Source: Lysobacteraceae bacterium PS02065
GTDB taxonomy: Bacteria; Pseudomonadota; Gammaproteobacteria; Xanthomonadales; Rhodanobacteraceae
Assembly (NCBI GenBank): GCA_029959555.1
Contig: JASCPI010000002.1
Span: 1-64,000 of the forward strand
DNA: 64,000 bases
Reading direction: 5' to 3'
Below the pieces are notes generated by a model. It was not told the DNA's origin. It made no database searches and saw nothing but the letters and a program-made list of their open reading frames with translations. The translations under genes and the position numbers were made by a program. Numbering within the stretch: position 1 is the stretch's first letter; the number at the start of each line of letters is the position of its first letter. This document shows positions 7,585 to 18,260 of the stretch, piece after piece.

Positions 7585-9612
7585 ATGCCCTTGTTCGACA
7601 CGGTCCTGATCGCCAACCGCGGCGAGATCGCCTGCCGCGTGATCCGCACCTGCCGCCGCCTCGGCATCCGCACGGTCGCGGTGTATTCCGACGCCGACGC
7701 CGATGCGCAGCATGTGCGCCTCGCCGACGACGCACGCCACATCGGCGGACCGCGCCCGGCCGAGTCGTACCTGCGTGGTGACGCGATCCTCGAGGCCGCG
7801 CGCGCCGCCGGCGCGCAGGCGATCCATCCGGGCTACGGCTTCCTTTCGGAGAACGCCGACTTCGCCGATGCGGTCGAAGCGGCCGGCCTGCGCTTCATCG
7901 GCCCGTCCGGCGCCTCGATGCGCCGCATGGGATCGAAAGCCGGCGCCAAGGACCTCATGGCCTCGCACGGCGTGCCCGTCGTGCCGGGCTACACGGGAGA
8001 CGACCAGGATCCCGCGGTGCTCGCGCGCGAGGCTGGGCGCATCGGCTTCCCGCTCATGATCAAGGCCGCCTACGGCGGTGGCGGCAAGGGCATGCGCATC
8101 GTGCGCACAGCCGAGGAGTTCGGCGCTGCGCTCGAATCCTGCCAGCGCGAGGCGCGCAACGCGTTCGGCCGCGACCGCGTGCTGCTCGAACGCTACGTCG
8201 AGCGCCCGCGCCACATCGAGTTCCAGATCTTCGGCGACGCGCATGGGCATGTCGTGCACCTCAACGAGCGCGAGTGCTCCGCGCAGCGCCGCTACCAGAA
8301 GGTGCTCGAGGAAACGCCCTCGCCGTTCGTGACGCCGGAGCTGCGCGCACGCATGGGCGAGGCGGCGATCGCCGCAGGTCGCGCGCTCGACTACGTGAAC
8401 GCGGGCACGGTCGAGTTCATCGTCGGCCAGCAGGGCGATTTCTACTTCATGGAAATCAACACGCGCCTGCAGGTCGAGCATCCGGTGACCGAACTCGTGA
8501 CCGGGCTCGACCTCGTCGAGCTGCAGCTGCGCGTCGCCGCAGGCGAAGCGCTGCCACCCGCGCTGCGCGACGGCCCGGTCGCCTCGCGCGGCCACGCGAT
8601 CGAGCTGCGCCTCTACGCCGAGGATCCCCACCAGGGCTTCCTGCCCGGCTCGGGCGTGCTCGAGACGCTGCGCCTGCCGCCGCCGTCCACCCACGTGCGC
8701 ATCGACTCGGGCGTGGTCGAGGGCGACGCGGTGACGATCTTCTACGACCCGATGATCGCCAAGCTCATCGTGCACGACGTCGACCGCGCCGCCGCGCTGC
8801 AGCGCATGCGCGACGCGCTCGCCGAGGTCGACGTGGTCGGCCCGAAATCGAACGTTGCGTTCCTCGAGCGCCTCGTGCGCCACGCCGCGGTCGTCGACGG
8901 CACGATCGACACGGGCTACCTCGACCGCCATCTCGACGCGTTCGTCGGGGCCAGCGGCGACGCCGCATCCGCGTTGCCGCTCGACCTCGCCGCGGCCGTC
9001 GTCGCGACACTGCTCGACGGCGAGCGTGCCGCGATCGACGCCGCGCGCACGGGCACCGATCCGCATTCGCCGTGGGCGCGCGCCGACGGCTGGCGTCTCG
9101 GCCACGCCGGCAAGCGCATCGTCGCGCTGCTGCGCGACGGCGAGCGAATCGAAATCGCCGCGCACGGCGCCGACGGCCGCTACCGGCTCGACCTCGGCGA
9201 CGCGCACGTCGAGGTCGAGGGCGCCCGCCTCGTCGACGGCGACCTCTCCGCACGCTACGACGGCGTCGGCGCGCGCCACCGCGTGTTCGCCGACGCGAAA
9301 CGCGTGGTCGTGCACGATGGCACACGCCGCAACACGTTCGAGCACGCGCCCGCGTTCGTGCTCGCAGCGACGTCGACGACGCAGTCCGACCGTATCGTCG
9401 CACCGATGCCGGGCCGCATCGTCGTCGTCAAGGCCGCGCCGGGCGACGTCGTCGCCGAGAACCAGGAGGTGCTCGTCATGGAAGCGATGAAGATGGAACT
9501 CACGCTGCGTGCCCCGCGCGCCGGCACGATCGCCGTGGTGCAGGCCGCCGTCGGCGACTTCGTCGAAGCCGACGCGGTGATCGTGCGGTTCGAGGCGGCA
9601 GAAGGCGCGTGA
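7585..9612 (+). CDS. liuD: methylcrotonyl-CoA carboxylase alpha (biotin) subunit
   Basis: A 675-residue acyl-CoA carboxylase biotin-containing subunit. The biotin carboxylase part starts FDTVLIANRGEIACRVIRT, has the glycine-rich ATP loop AAYGGGGKGMRIV and EINTRLQVEHPVTE. The C-terminal carrier domain carries EAMKMEL with biotinyl Lys636. With a beta subunit it carboxylates 3-methylcrotonyl-CoA in leucine degradation; the beta subunit gene (liuB) is not nearby, so it must be encoded elsewhere. Specificity for methylcrotonyl- rather than acetyl-, propionyl- or geranyl-CoA is inferred from liuC and liuE around it. The stop overlaps the following lipoprotein's GTG. Confidence 0.92.
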   Translation: MPLFDTVLIANRGEIACRVIRTCRRLGIRTVAVYSDADADAQHVRLADDARHIGGPRPAESYLRGDAILEAARAAGAQAIHPGYGFLSENADFADAVEAAGLRFIGPSGASMRRMGSKAGAKDLMASHGVPVVPGYTGDDQDPAVLAREAGRIGFPLMIKAAYGGGGKGMRIVRTAEEFGAALESCQREARNAFGRDRVLLERYVERPRHIEFQIFGDAHGHVVHLNERECSAQRRYQKVLEETPSPFVTPELRARMGEAAIAAGRALDYVNAGTVEFIVGQQGDFYFMEINTRLQVEHPVTELVTGLDLVELQLRVAAGEALPPALRDGPVASRGHAIELRLYAEDPHQGFLPGSGVLETLRLPPPSTHVRIDSGVVEGDAVTIFYDPMIAKLIVHDVDRAAALQRMRDALAEVDVVGPKSNVAFLERLVRHAAVVDGTIDTGYLDRHLDAFVGASGDAASALPLDLAAAVVATLLDGERAAIDAARTGTDPHSPWARADGWRLGHAGKRIVALLRDGERIEIAAHGADGRYRLDLGDAHVEVEGARLVDGDLSARYDGVGARHRVFADAKRVVVHDGTRRNTFEHAPAFVLAATSTTQSDRIVAPMPGRIVVVKAAPGDVVAENQEVLVMEAMKMELTLRAPRAGTIAVVQAAVGDFVEADAVIVRFEAAEGA

Positions 9613-10256
9613 GGCTCGTTCTCGCTGCGCTGCTGTGCGTCGGGCTTGCGGCATGCCAGAGGACCGGCTTCGAGTCCCTGCCTGTTGCGGATGCCGCCGT
9701 ATGCGACACGCGATGGGAGGGGCAATGGCGCATCGACATGCCCGACGAAGACGACGATCCCGATGACACGATATACGTCGACATCGGCACCGGATGTTCA
9801 ACCGTCACCTTCGTGGAGAACGGCAAACGCACCGACGAACCGATGATCGAGGTGCATTTCGCGCGGGTCGCGCAGATCGAGATCGTCACGATGCGTGCCA
9901 TCGATGGCACCGACGCCGTGCCGAGTGAAGCCGTACGACGCATGGGCTTCATGTACTTCCGGCAGGAGGCGCGACGCGACCGCATCATGCTCCATCCGGT
10001 CGACGACCGGCGTGTGGCGAACTGGCTGATCCAGGGCGATCTGGAAGGCACCGTGGACTTCGCGTCACGGCATGCCGGCGGCCGTCGACCCCGACACGGC
10101 AACACGCTCGAGAACTTCGTCGCCGGGGATACCGAAGCCATGGCGTCGATCGTGACGCGTCGCGGCCTCTTCGAGCGACGCCCGAGCATCATCCTGACGC
10201 GGGTCGATGGCCTGCCGGCATCGGAACCCGACGAGACCACGGAGAATCCGCCTTGA
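9609..10256 (+). CDS. lipoprotein of unknown function in liu operon
   Basis: A 215-residue predicted lipoprotein. Starting at GTG 9609, the N terminus ([14 protein letters not shown]) ends in a clear lipobox with Cys about residue 16. After it comes [19 protein letters not shown], a Cys and a long acidic stretch, then a beta-rich region. The pattern CD-x-RW-x-G-x-W also occurs in the next gene, so the two are probably paralogous. It overlaps liuD by 4 bases and the next gene by 4 bases. I do not recognise the family; the position suggests envelope attachment of something related to the pathway, or simple operon insertion. Confidence 0.8.
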   Translation: MRLVLAALLCVGLAACQRTGFESLPVADAAVCDTRWEGQWRIDMPDEDDDPDDTIYVDIGTGCSTVTFVENGKRTDEPMIEVHFARVAQIEIVTMRAIDGTDAVPSEAVRRMGFMYFRQEARRDRIMLHPVDDRRVANWLIQGDLEGTVDFASRHAGGRRPRHGNTLENFVAGDTEAMASIVTRRGLFERRPSIILTRVDGLPASEPDETTENPP

Positions 10257-10935
10257 AACCTCGAACCGTTCCGGCGACAGCGCTCGTGCGTCGACGTACC
10301 GCGATCCTCCGTCTCGCCACACTCACCCTCGCCTTCCTGCTGCTCGGAGGCTGCGTCGAGACGCGCTTCGCGTCGACGCCCGGCACCGCGATCGACGCCT
10401 GCGATGCGCGCTGGAAAGGGCTCTGGCTCGATGTCGATCCGGCCTCGCGCCAGGACGAGGCCGCGCCGGGCTTCTTCGTCGACAAGGACTGCCGCTTCCT
10501 GCTGCTCGAGGATCCCGAGCGCGGCGGTCCGCTCAAGCCCGTGCACATCCCGCTCAACTTCGTGCACGACCGCGGCACCGACTACGTCGTCGTCGCCGAC
10601 GACCAGCTGCGCGGCGTCGCCAGCATCAAGCCAGTCGGACACGGGCTCGCCAAGGCGTTCTTCGTCGCGCGCTACCGCATCGACGGTGCGCGGCTCGAGA
10701 TCGATCTCGTCGACACCGCACGCGTCGCGCGCCTGATCGGCGACGGCCGCCTGTCGGGCAGCGTCGACCGCGACGGCAACGAGGTGCACGCGCTCGTGCG
10801 TGGCGATCCGCAGCGCGTGCTGGAGATCCTGCGCAGCGAACCCATCTTCGCCGAGGGCAAGCCGCTCGTGCTCGCGCGCGATCCGCGCGACCTGCCCATC
10901 TACGAACGCGAGCGCCTCGGCGCGAAGAGGTCACG

Positions 10936-10939
<4 letters not shown>
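10253..10939 (+). CDS. lipoprotein of unknown function, paralogue of the preceding one
   Basis: A 228-residue predicted lipoprotein whose only suitable start is TTG 10253, overlapping the stop of the previous gene. Signal: basic N region (RRRTAILR), hydrophobic [14 protein letters not shown] with lipobox LGGC. The mature part begins with an Asp/Cys/Arg/Trp pattern ([11 protein letters not shown]) like its upstream neighbour and continues with [16 protein letters not shown] and beta-rich sequence. The stop overlaps liuE's ATG. Function unknown; the rare TTG start may keep expression low relative to the enzymes. Confidence 0.8.
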
Positions 10940-11829
<890 letters not shown>

Positions 11830-11879
11830 GACGCGCCATCGCACGCTGCTAAGATCGCGAACCCCGACGGAGAGCCCGC

Positions 11880-12692
11880 GTGCCTGCCAAACTCGCCCCC
11901 GAACGCACCCGTGGCGCCATCATCGCCTGCGGTGAACTGCCGGCCAACCAGCGCACGCCGCCGCTGCTCGCGCGCGTCGTCGCGCCGTTAGGCGACGCGC
12001 CGCGCATCGTGCTCGTGTCGGCGCCCGACGCCAGCGAGGACGACGACATCGAGCTCGAGACCCTGCTGCTCGGTGCGGGCTGCACAGCGGTCAACCGCTA
12101 CGTGCTCGCGACGCGCGCGAACGCCGAGCAGCGCGAACTGCTCGACGTCGTCGAGCAGGCCGACCTCGTCATGCTGCAGGCCAGCCAGCCGCTGCGCCTC
12201 AGCACGCTGATCGGCGGCACCACGCTCGCGCGCCTGCTGCGCCGTCGCAACGCCGACGGCATGGCCGTATGCGGCATCGGCGCCGCGGCGGCCGTGCTGT
12301 GCGAACACATGCTCGCGGCCGGTGCACCGGGTCCGACCCCGCACATGGGCGGCGCCTCGCTCGCGCCGGGCCTCGGCCTGACCAACCGCGTCGTGATCGA
12401 CCAGGGCGGCCACGCCAGCGACCGCCTCGGCCGCCTGCTCGCCGCGCTCGCGCTCAATCCGTTCGCGCTCGGACTTGGCATCGACGCGGCGACGTTCGCG
12501 GTGATCGGCCCCGACAACGTGCTCGACGTGATCGGTGCGGGTGGCATCACGGTGATCGACCCGAGCGAGATGGCCGACTCCAACGCGGCCGAGCTCGACC
12601 ACGGCGCGCCGATCCGCATCACCAACCTGCGCCTGCACTCGCTGACCGGCGGCGGCCGCTACGACCTCGATTTCCGCCGCCCGATCGGCTGA
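11880..12692 (+). CDS. cyanophycinase-like protein lacking the catalytic serine
   Basis: A 270-residue protein alignable by eye with peptidase S51 cyanophycinase over its whole length: PLRLSTLIGGT (family GG-D/N-QLRL region), LGLGIDAATFAVI, DVIGAGGITVID, then NLRLHSL. The nucleophile motif, normally GTSAGA, reads GIGAAA at 132-137, so the Ser position is Gly134. The DQHF-x-x-R region reads DQGGHASDR, and GGDQ reads QASQ. Hydrolysis of cyanophycin therefore seems impossible by the known mechanism. GTG start with GGAG about 8 bases upstream. No cyanophycin synthetase is in the window. Likely a pseudoenzyme with binding or regulatory role. Confidence 0.85.
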   Translation: MPAKLAPERTRGAIIACGELPANQRTPPLLARVVAPLGDAPRIVLVSAPDASEDDDIELETLLLGAGCTAVNRYVLATRANAEQRELLDVVEQADLVMLQASQPLRLSTLIGGTTLARLLRRRNADGMAVCGIGAAAAVLCEHMLAAGAPGPTPHMGGASLAPGLGLTNRVVIDQGGHASDRLGRLLAALALNPFALGLGIDAATFAVIGPDNVLDVIGAGGITVIDPSEMADSNAAELDHGAPIRITNLRLHSLTGGGRYDLDFRRPIG

Positions 12693-12696
12693 CGCC

Positions 12697-13200
12697 TCAG
12701 CGCCGGCTGCGGAAGAACGCGCGCAGCATGTCGCCGCTTTCGTCGGCGCAGAGACCCGATGCGACGATCACGCGGTGGTTGTGGCGCGTCGACACGAGCG
12801 TGTCGAACACGCTGCCGGCAGCGCCGGTCTTGGGATCGGTCGCCGCGTAGACGACGCGTGCGACGCGTGCGTGCACGATCGCCATCGCGCACATCGCGCA
12901 AGGCTCCAGCGTCGCGTACAGCGTCGCACCCGGGAACCGGTAGTTCGACACGCGCGTGCCGGCCTCGCGCATCGCGAGGATCTCGGCGTGCGCGCTCGGA
13001 TCGTGCAGCGTGATGTTGCGGTTGCAGCCCTCGCCGAGGAGCTCGCCGTCACGCACGAGCACGGCACCGACGGGCACTTCGTCGTGGAGGTCGCGCGCCT
13101 GCGCGGCGAGCGCGAGCGCACGCTGCATCCAGTGCCGGTCCGCGTCGTCGAACACGGGAGTCGACACGGCAGGCGGGGTTTCGGACTCGAATTCGGACAT
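12697..13200 (-). CDS. tadA: tRNA-specific adenosine deaminase
   Basis: A 167-residue cytidine/deoxycytidylate deaminase-fold enzyme with the zinc site HAE (His71, catalytic Glu73) and PCAMC (Cys101, Cys104), and the TadA-type sequence ALYATLEP-like GATLYATLEPCAMC. It converts wobble adenosine 34 of tRNA-Arg(ACG) to inosine and is normally essential. Its length and C-terminal tail (GDMLRAFFRSRR) fit TadA rather than guanine deaminase. It converges on the cyanophycinase-like gene with only 4 bases between stops and lies 53 bases downstream of the MFS gene on the same strand. Confidence 0.92.
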   Translation of the reverse strand: MSEFESETPPAVSTPVFDDADRHWMQRALALAAQARDLHDEVPVGAVLVRDGELLGEGCNRNITLHDPSAHAEILAMREAGTRVSNYRFPGATLYATLEPCAMCAMAIVHARVARVVYAATDPKTGAAGSVFDTLVSTRHNHRVIVASGLCADESGDMLRAFFRSRR

Positions 13201-13253
13201 TGACGCAGCGGGCGTTCGCGGGGCGCCGATGGTGCCACAGCACGCGTCGGGGA

Positions 13254-14480
13254 TCAGATCGTGGCGTTCGCCGGCGACGGGCGTGAACGCGCCGGCCAGG
13301 CCGCGACCGCGGCGAGCATGACACCCACGACAAGGTACGGCAGCGACGGCGACAGCCCGTACAGCGACGCGCCCGCGAGCGGACCGACGACGACACCCAG
13401 CCCCTGCGCGGCGCCGAGCGAACCCGCGGCGGCGCCCTGCTCGTGCGGCTCGACCGCATTCGCGGCGAGCGCCGAGAACGCCGGGAACACCCAGCCCATG
13501 CCGGCCGCCGCGACGAAATAGCTCGCCCACAGCATGATCGGCGAGGTCGCGAGCGCGGTGCTCGCGAATCCGAGCGCGGCGACCGCGCCACCGATGCGCA
13601 CGAGCCGCGCAGGCGGCCAGCCGAGCCGGCGCACGACGATCTGCGACAGGATCAGCGCGACACCGACCACGGTCAGCGCGATGCCGGCGATGCGCGCACC
13701 GTCGCCGGGTTCGAGACCGAAGCGATCGAGCACGAAGAAGCCGACCGTGATCTGCGCGATCGCGACGCAGGCCATCGCGACGAACGCGACGACGAGCGCG
13801 TGCCTCAGACGCGGTTCGCCGAGCGGCAGCGTCGCGGGCGCGCGCGCCGACGCCGGCCGATCGCGCGGCAGGAAACGCCATGTCGCGACGAGCGCGATGA
13901 TCGGCAGCACGGCCATCGCGTACAGCGGCACATGCAGACCGAACGGCGCGAGCAGCGCGGCGATGCCGGGTCCCGCGACCATGCCGACCGCGTTGGCGGC
14001 ACCGAGCGTGGCCATCGCACCGGCGCGACGAGCAGGCGCGACATGATCGGCGACCAGCGCAGTGCCCGCGGTCGGGATCGCCGCGTAGAACACACCGATC
14101 GCACCACGCGCGAGCATCAGCGCCGCGAACGCGACGAGCGCGCCGGGCTGCAGCATCAGCGACACGTCGATGACCGCGGTGAGCACGAGGTAGCTGACCG
14201 CGAACCCGGCCGTGCCGGCGAGCAGCACGGCGCGCCGGCCATGACGATCGCAGGCGCGTCCCCACGGCCGCGCGAGCAGCATCCACAGCACGCCGGCCAC
14301 GGTCACGGTCGCACCGGCCTGCCACGGCGCGAGGCCGAGCACGCGCACGACCGGACCGATCATCGCGACGAACGCCATCATCGCCATCGTGCACGCCATG
14401 TAGGCGACGACGAGCGGACGCAGCGGCAAGGTGTCGATCGTCTCGGGGGATGCGGCGGCGGGCGCCGGCATGTCGGCCAT
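13254..14480 (-). CDS. MFS transporter (DHA1-type exporter)
   Basis: A 408-residue protein with about 12 hydrophobic segments, the loop 2-3 signature GRACDRHGRRAVL (MFS motif A) and a Gly/Pro-rich motif C-like segment GMVAGPGIAALL in helix 5, typical of drug or siderophore antiporters. The start is ATG 14480. A Fur-box-like sequence lies 34 bases upstream, inside the end of proB, which would fit an iron-repressed siderophore exporter; no siderophore synthesis genes are visible here. The substrate is unknown. It may also be read through from proB since the intergenic gap is only 45 bases. Confidence 0.88.
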   Translation of the reverse strand: MADMPAPAAASPETIDTLPLRPLVVAYMACTMAMMAFVAMIGPVVRVLGLAPWQAGATVTVAGVLWMLLARPWGRACDRHGRRAVLLAGTAGFAVSYLVLTAVIDVSLMLQPGALVAFAALMLARGAIGVFYAAIPTAGTALVADHVAPARRAGAMATLGAANAVGMVAGPGIAALLAPFGLHVPLYAMAVLPIIALVATWRFLPRDRPASARAPATLPLGEPRLRHALVVAFVAMACVAIAQITVGFFVLDRFGLEPGDGARIAGIALTVVGVALILSQIVVRRLGWPPARLVRIGGAVAALGFASTALATSPIMLWASYFVAAAGMGWVFPAFSALAANAVEPHEQGAAAGSLGAAQGLGVVVGPLAGASLYGLSPSLPYLVVGVMLAAVAAWPARSRPSPANATI

Positions 14481-14513
14481 GGGTCGAGCTCTGGAAAACG
14501 GATCGTCGACTTT

Positions 14514-14532
14514 AATGCGAATGATTCATCTG
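14514..14532 (-). promoter_or_regulatory. candidate Fur box
   Basis: The sequence AATGCGAATGATTCATCTG matches 12 of the first 13 positions of the canonical Fur pattern AATGAGAATGATTATCATT, though its right half is degenerate. It overlaps the proB stop codon and sits 34 bases before the MFS start. Proposed by eye only. Confidence 0.45.
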
Positions 14533-15686
14533 CTATCGATCGGATCGACGAGCAGCACGAGGTCGTCGCGATGCACGACGCTCTCGCCGTAGTGGTAGCC
14601 GAGCAGCGCGTCGATCTCGTGCGAGCGACGCCCGGCGATGCGGCGCACGTCGGCGGCCGAGTACTGCGTGACGCCACGTGCGACCGTGCTGTCGCCGTTT
14701 GCGATCTCGATCATGTCACCACGCGCGAAATCGCCTTCGATGCCGGCGACGCCGCCGGGCAGCAGCGAGGCGCCCCTGTCGCGCAGCGCGCGCAGCGCAC
14801 CGTCGTCGACGACGAGCCGGCCCGGCACCGGCGGCACGTGGCGCAGCCAGTACTTGCGCGCGGCGAGGCGCGTGCGCGAGGCCAGCAAGCGCGTACCGAG
14901 GAGCCGACCCTGCGCGAGCGCGCCGACCGTGTCGCCGCGCGTGCCGTTGAACAGCACGGTCTCGATCCCGGCCGAGGCCGCTTTCGCGGCGGCCTCGAGC
15001 TTGGTGCGCATGCCGCCTGTGCCGACCGCGCTGCCGGTACCGCCGGCCATCGCGAACGCTTCCTGCGTGACCGCGGCGACCTCGTGCACGGGGTGCGCGG
15101 TCGGGTCGGTGCGCGGGTTGGCCGTGTACAGGCCGTCGATGTCGGTCGCGATGAACAGGACCTCGGCGTCGACCAGCGCGGCGACGATCGCGGCAAGGTT
15201 GTCGTTGTCGCCGAGCTTGAGCTCGTCGACCGAGACCGTGTCGTTCTCGTTGACGACCGGCAGCGTGCCGAGGCGCAGCAGCTCGTTGAGCGTCGCGCGC
15301 GCGTTGAGGTAGCGGCGGCGGTTGCGCAGGTCGTCGTGGGTCAGCAGCACCTGTGCGACCGGGCGCTCGAAGAAGCGCTGCCATAGCCCGATGAGCTGGG
15401 CCTGGCCGAGCGCGGCGAGTGCCTGCCGCGCGGCCATCGGCGCGCCGGCCTCGACGACTTTCGGCACGATCGCGCGTCCCGCGGCCACCGCGCCCGAGGA
15501 CACGATCACGACTTCGCGCCCCGCGGCGAGGCTCGCCGAGACGAACTGCGCGAGGCCGAGTGCGTGACGCGGACTCAGGCCGCCGCCGTCGGCCGCGAGC
15601 AGGCTGCTGCCGACCTTGAGCACGGCACGCCGCCACGTCGGCAAGGCCTGCTCGGTGAACGCGGTGGTGGCGACGGGCGGCGTCAT
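14526..15686 (-). CDS. proB: glutamate 5-kinase
   Basis: A 386-residue amino-acid kinase plus C-terminal PUA domain. Diagnostic stretches: AVLKVGSSLLA (ATP binding), VSSGAVAAGR, NENDTVSVDELKLGDNDNLAAIVA, TDIDGLYTANPR, GTGGMRTKLEAA; the PUA domain begins near GRLVVDDGALRAL and ends with GYHYGESVVHRDDLVLL. It phosphorylates glutamate, the first step of proline synthesis, and shares its substrate with the arginine route encoded upstream. It follows the YciI-like gene by 15 bases in the same direction, as in Xanthomonas arg-pro clusters; proA is not present downstream. Confidence 0.95.
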   Translation of the reverse strand: MTPPVATTAFTEQALPTWRRAVLKVGSSLLAADGGGLSPRHALGLAQFVSASLAAGREVVIVSSGAVAAGRAIVPKVVEAGAPMAARQALAALGQAQLIGLWQRFFERPVAQVLLTHDDLRNRRRYLNARATLNELLRLGTLPVVNENDTVSVDELKLGDNDNLAAIVAALVDAEVLFIATDIDGLYTANPRTDPTAHPVHEVAAVTQEAFAMAGGTGSAVGTGGMRTKLEAAAKAASAGIETVLFNGTRGDTVGALAQGRLLGTRLLASRTRLAARKYWLRHVPPVPGRLVVDDGALRALRDRGASLLPGGVAGIEGDFARGDMIEIANGDSTVARGVTQYSAADVRRIAGRRSHEIDALLGYHYGESVVHRDDLVLLVDPIDSR

Positions 15687-15701
15687 CGGGTCATCCGGAG
15701 A

Positions 15702-15959
15702 TCAGTGCGTGTGCCAGGCGTGGACGGTGAGCTCGGAGGCGTCCTCGAGCACGAGCGGATCGCGCGCGACGATCGCACGCGCGGCCTCGAGATCGGCGAC
15801 GTTGTGCAGGATGTAGGCGCCGCCGCTGCCGTCGCCGAAGCCGCCGCTGCGCTCGAGCAGGCCGCGCTCGCGCAGGTCGGCGATGAAGGCGCGGTGCGGC
15901 GCGATCACCGATTCCGGGAAGCCCGGCTTGCGCATCGCGAGCACGAGGTACACGGTCAC
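15702..15959 (-). CDS. YciI family protein
   Basis: An 85-residue protein ([10 protein letters not shown] at the start, [31 protein letters not shown] in the middle) with the ferredoxin-like YciI/dimeric alpha-beta barrel pattern, including the characteristic H and the G-rich loop. The GTG at 15959 overlaps the argH stop (GTGA), so it is coupled to argH. YciI proteins have been linked to small-molecule chemistry but this one's role is unknown; the conserved position between argH and proB hints at a link with amino acid synthesis. Confidence 0.85.
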   Translation of the reverse strand: MTVYLVLAMRKPGFPESVIAPHRAFIADLRERGLLERSGGFGDGSGGAYILHNVADLEAARAIVARDPLVLEDASELTVHAWHTH

Positions 15960-17254
15960 GAGGACAGTCCTTCGAGGCGCGCGCGCAGCACGTCGAGCTG
16001 CAGGTCGGCCGCGGCACCGGGCGACACGCGTGCGGCGAGGCTGCCTTCCGGCGTCCTGCCCTGACCGGCCGTGTCGGCACCTGCCGCAGCGGCCTTGTAG
16101 GCCTCGCGGAACGGCACGCCGGCGACCGCGGCCTCGACCGCGACGTCGGTCGCGTACATGCCCGAATCGATCGCCGCGCGCATGCGCTCGCCGCGCCATT
16201 CGAGGCTCGCGAGCAGCGCCGGCAGCAGTTCCAGCGCGGCGAGACCGCGACCGAAGCCGTGGAAGATCGCGCCCTTGCTGGCCTGCAGGTCGCGGTGGTA
16301 ACCCGACGGCAGCGACAGCAGCTGCTCGATCTCGATGCGCGCGGCGGCAACGCTCGCGTGCGTGGCGCGCATGAGTTCGATCACGTCGGGATTGCGCTTG
16401 TTCGGCATGATCGAACTGCCGGTCGTGTACTGCGCGGGCAGCGACACGAAACCGAACTCGGCGGCCGTGAACAGCGAGAGATCCCAGGCGAGGCGGCGCA
16501 GGTCGAGCGTCGCGCTGCCGAGCGCCTCGAGCGCGGCGAGCTCGAACTTGCCGCGCGAGAGCTGGGCGCAGATCGGCGACACCTGCAGGCGCGCGAAGCC
16601 GAGCTCGGCGGTGACGTGTTCGCGAGCGAGCGGCAGGTTGACGCCGTAGCCCGCGGCGGTTCCGAGCGGATTCGCGTCGACGAGGCGCAGCGTGTCGTCG
16701 GCGCGCATCGCGTCGTCGAGGAAGGCTTCGGCCCAACCCGCCCACCACATGCCGGCCGACGACACGACGGCGCGCTGCAGGTGCGTATAGCCGGGGATCG
16801 GCAGATCCTTCTCGGCCTCGGCGCGCTCGAGCGCGATGCCGGCCACGATGCGCGAGAGCTCGCCGACGCGCGCGAGCTTCTCCTTTAGCCACAGGCGCGT
16901 CGCGACGAGGATCTGGTCGTTGCGGCTGCGCCCCGTGTGGATCTTGCGGCCGGCATCGCCGAGGCGCTCGGTCAGGCGCGCCTCGATCGCCGAATGGCCG
17001 TCCTCGTAGCGCGCGTCGAGCACGAAGCTGCCGGCGCGGAAATCCTCGGCGAGCAGGTCAAGTTCGTGCGAAAGGCCCGAGAGCTCGTCGAACGAGAGGA
17101 TGCCGATCTGCTGCAGGCCCTGCGCATGCGCCTTGCTCGCGGCGATGTCGTGCAGGAAGAACTCGCGGTCGAGGATGACGTCGTCACCCGCGAGGAAGGC
17201 CTGGATGCCCGCGTCGACCTCGACGCCGGGTTTCTGCCACAACAGCTCTGCCAT
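15956..17254 (-). CDS. argH: argininosuccinate lyase
   Basis: A 432-residue fumarase/aspartase superfamily enzyme. It has [18 protein letters not shown] (substrate loop), the TH of [12 protein letters not shown], and the superfamily signature [12 protein letters not shown]. It splits argininosuccinate into arginine and fumarate, the last step of arginine synthesis. ATG 17254 is chosen because GGAGC lies 8 bases upstream and the homologous sequence starts there. It is the sixth arginine-route gene in the cluster reading from argF'. The stop overlaps the YciI gene. Confidence 0.95.
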   Translation of the reverse strand: MAELLWQKPGVEVDAGIQAFLAGDDVILDREFFLHDIAASKAHAQGLQQIGILSFDELSGLSHELDLLAEDFRAGSFVLDARYEDGHSAIEARLTERLGDAGRKIHTGRSRNDQILVATRLWLKEKLARVGELSRIVAGIALERAEAEKDLPIPGYTHLQRAVVSSAGMWWAGWAEAFLDDAMRADDTLRLVDANPLGTAAGYGVNLPLAREHVTAELGFARLQVSPICAQLSRGKFELAALEALGSATLDLRRLAWDLSLFTAAEFGFVSLPAQYTTGSSIMPNKRNPDVIELMRATHASVAAARIEIEQLLSLPSGYHRDLQASKGAIFHGFGRGLAALELLPALLASLEWRGERMRAAIDSGMYATDVAVEAAVAGVPFREAYKAAAAGADTAGQGRTPEGSLAARVSPGAAADLQLDVLRARLEGLSS

Positions 17255-17309
17255 GTTCGTTGCTCCGCGGGCCTGCCCGCGCATCGAGTGAAAGTAGGGA
17301 ACGGCCCGA

Positions 17310-18260
17310 TCAGGCCGGAATCGCGGTCAGCTCGTCGAAGCCGAATGCGAGGTTGAGGTTCTGCATCGCCTGCGTCGCCGCGCCCTTGAGCAGGTTGTCG
17401 AGCGTCGCGACGACGACGACACGGCGGTTGCCCGGCGCCATCGTGAACGCGCCGATCTGCACGCCGTGACGGTTCGCGATGCGACTGACCCACGGCACCT
17501 CGTCGATCACCTCGACGAGACGTTCGTCCGCGTAGCGCTCGCGGTAGCGCGCGATCACGGCGTCGCGCGTGATGGGCTGGCTCAGCCACAGGTTGACCGT
17601 CATCGTGATGCCGCGGAAATGCGGCGCGACATGCGGCATGAACTCGACCGGTACGCCGAGCTGCGCGGAAACCTCGCGCTCGTGCATGTGGTCGGTCAGC
17701 GCGTACGGCATGAGGTTGTCGCGCAGCAGTTCCGGATCGTTCTTGTCCGACGGCGTGGTGCCTGCGCCCGAGTAGCCCGACACGCCGAAACACTGCGGCG
17801 GTCCCGCGAGCACGTCGAGCAGCGGCGCGATCGCGAGCTGCATCGCGGTCGCGTAGCAGCCCGGGTTGCTGATGCGCGCCTGGCCCGCGTAGCGGCCGCG
17901 CGTGAGCTCGGGCAGGCCGTAATACCAGCGGCCGTCGAAGCGGTAATCGGCCGAGAGATCGACGATGCGCGTCGAGTGAGCGGCCGCATCGAGCGCCTCG
18001 ACGTACGGCGCGGCCTTGCCGTTCGGCAGCGCGAGCACGACCGCGTCTACGCCTTTGGCAGCGACTGCGGTGGCATCGAGGTTCTCGTAACGCAGCTCGC
18101 CCGCGTAGGCATCGCTGTGGTCGGCGACGCGCTGACCGTCGAGCTCGCGCGAAGACACGAACGCGAGCCTGAACTGCGGATGCGCGGCGACGAGGCGGAT
18201 CAGCTCCGCGCCCGTGTGGCCGCGTGCCCCGACGATGCCGAGGGTCGGAGAGGTGCTCAT
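17310..18260 (-). CDS. argC: N-acetyl-gamma-glutamyl-phosphate reductase
   Basis: A 316-residue NAD(P)-dependent reductase: Rossmann start [25 protein letters not shown], active-site Cys135 in SNPGCYATA, and [11 protein letters not shown] later. It reduces N-acetylglutamyl phosphate to the semialdehyde. It starts at ATG 18260, overlapping the stop of the upstream GNAT gene, and is followed after 55 bases by argH. Length and sequence are of the Xanthomonas-like ArgC type. Confidence 0.94.
   Translation of the reverse strand: MSTSPTLGIVGARGHTGAELIRLVAAHPQFRLAFVSSRELDGQRVADHSDAYAGELRYENLDATAVAAKGVDAVVLALPNGKAAPYVEALDAAAHSTRIVDLSADYRFDGRWYYGLPELTRGRYAGQARISNPGCYATAMQLAIAPLLDVLAGPPQCFGVSGYSGAGTTPSDKNDPELLRDNLMPYALTDHMHEREVSAQLGVPVEFMPHVAPHFRGITMTVNLWLSQPITRDAVIARYRERYADERLVEVIDEVPWVSRIANRHGVQIGAFTMAPGNRRVVVVATLDNLLKGAATQAMQNLNLAFGFDELTAIPA

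Noticed and set aside
7402..9801. Long open frame of about 800 codons on the strand opposite liuD
   Set aside because: It lies over strongly conserved biotin carboxylase sequence; composition is His/Arg/Val-rich as expected of an antisense shadow in high-GC DNA.
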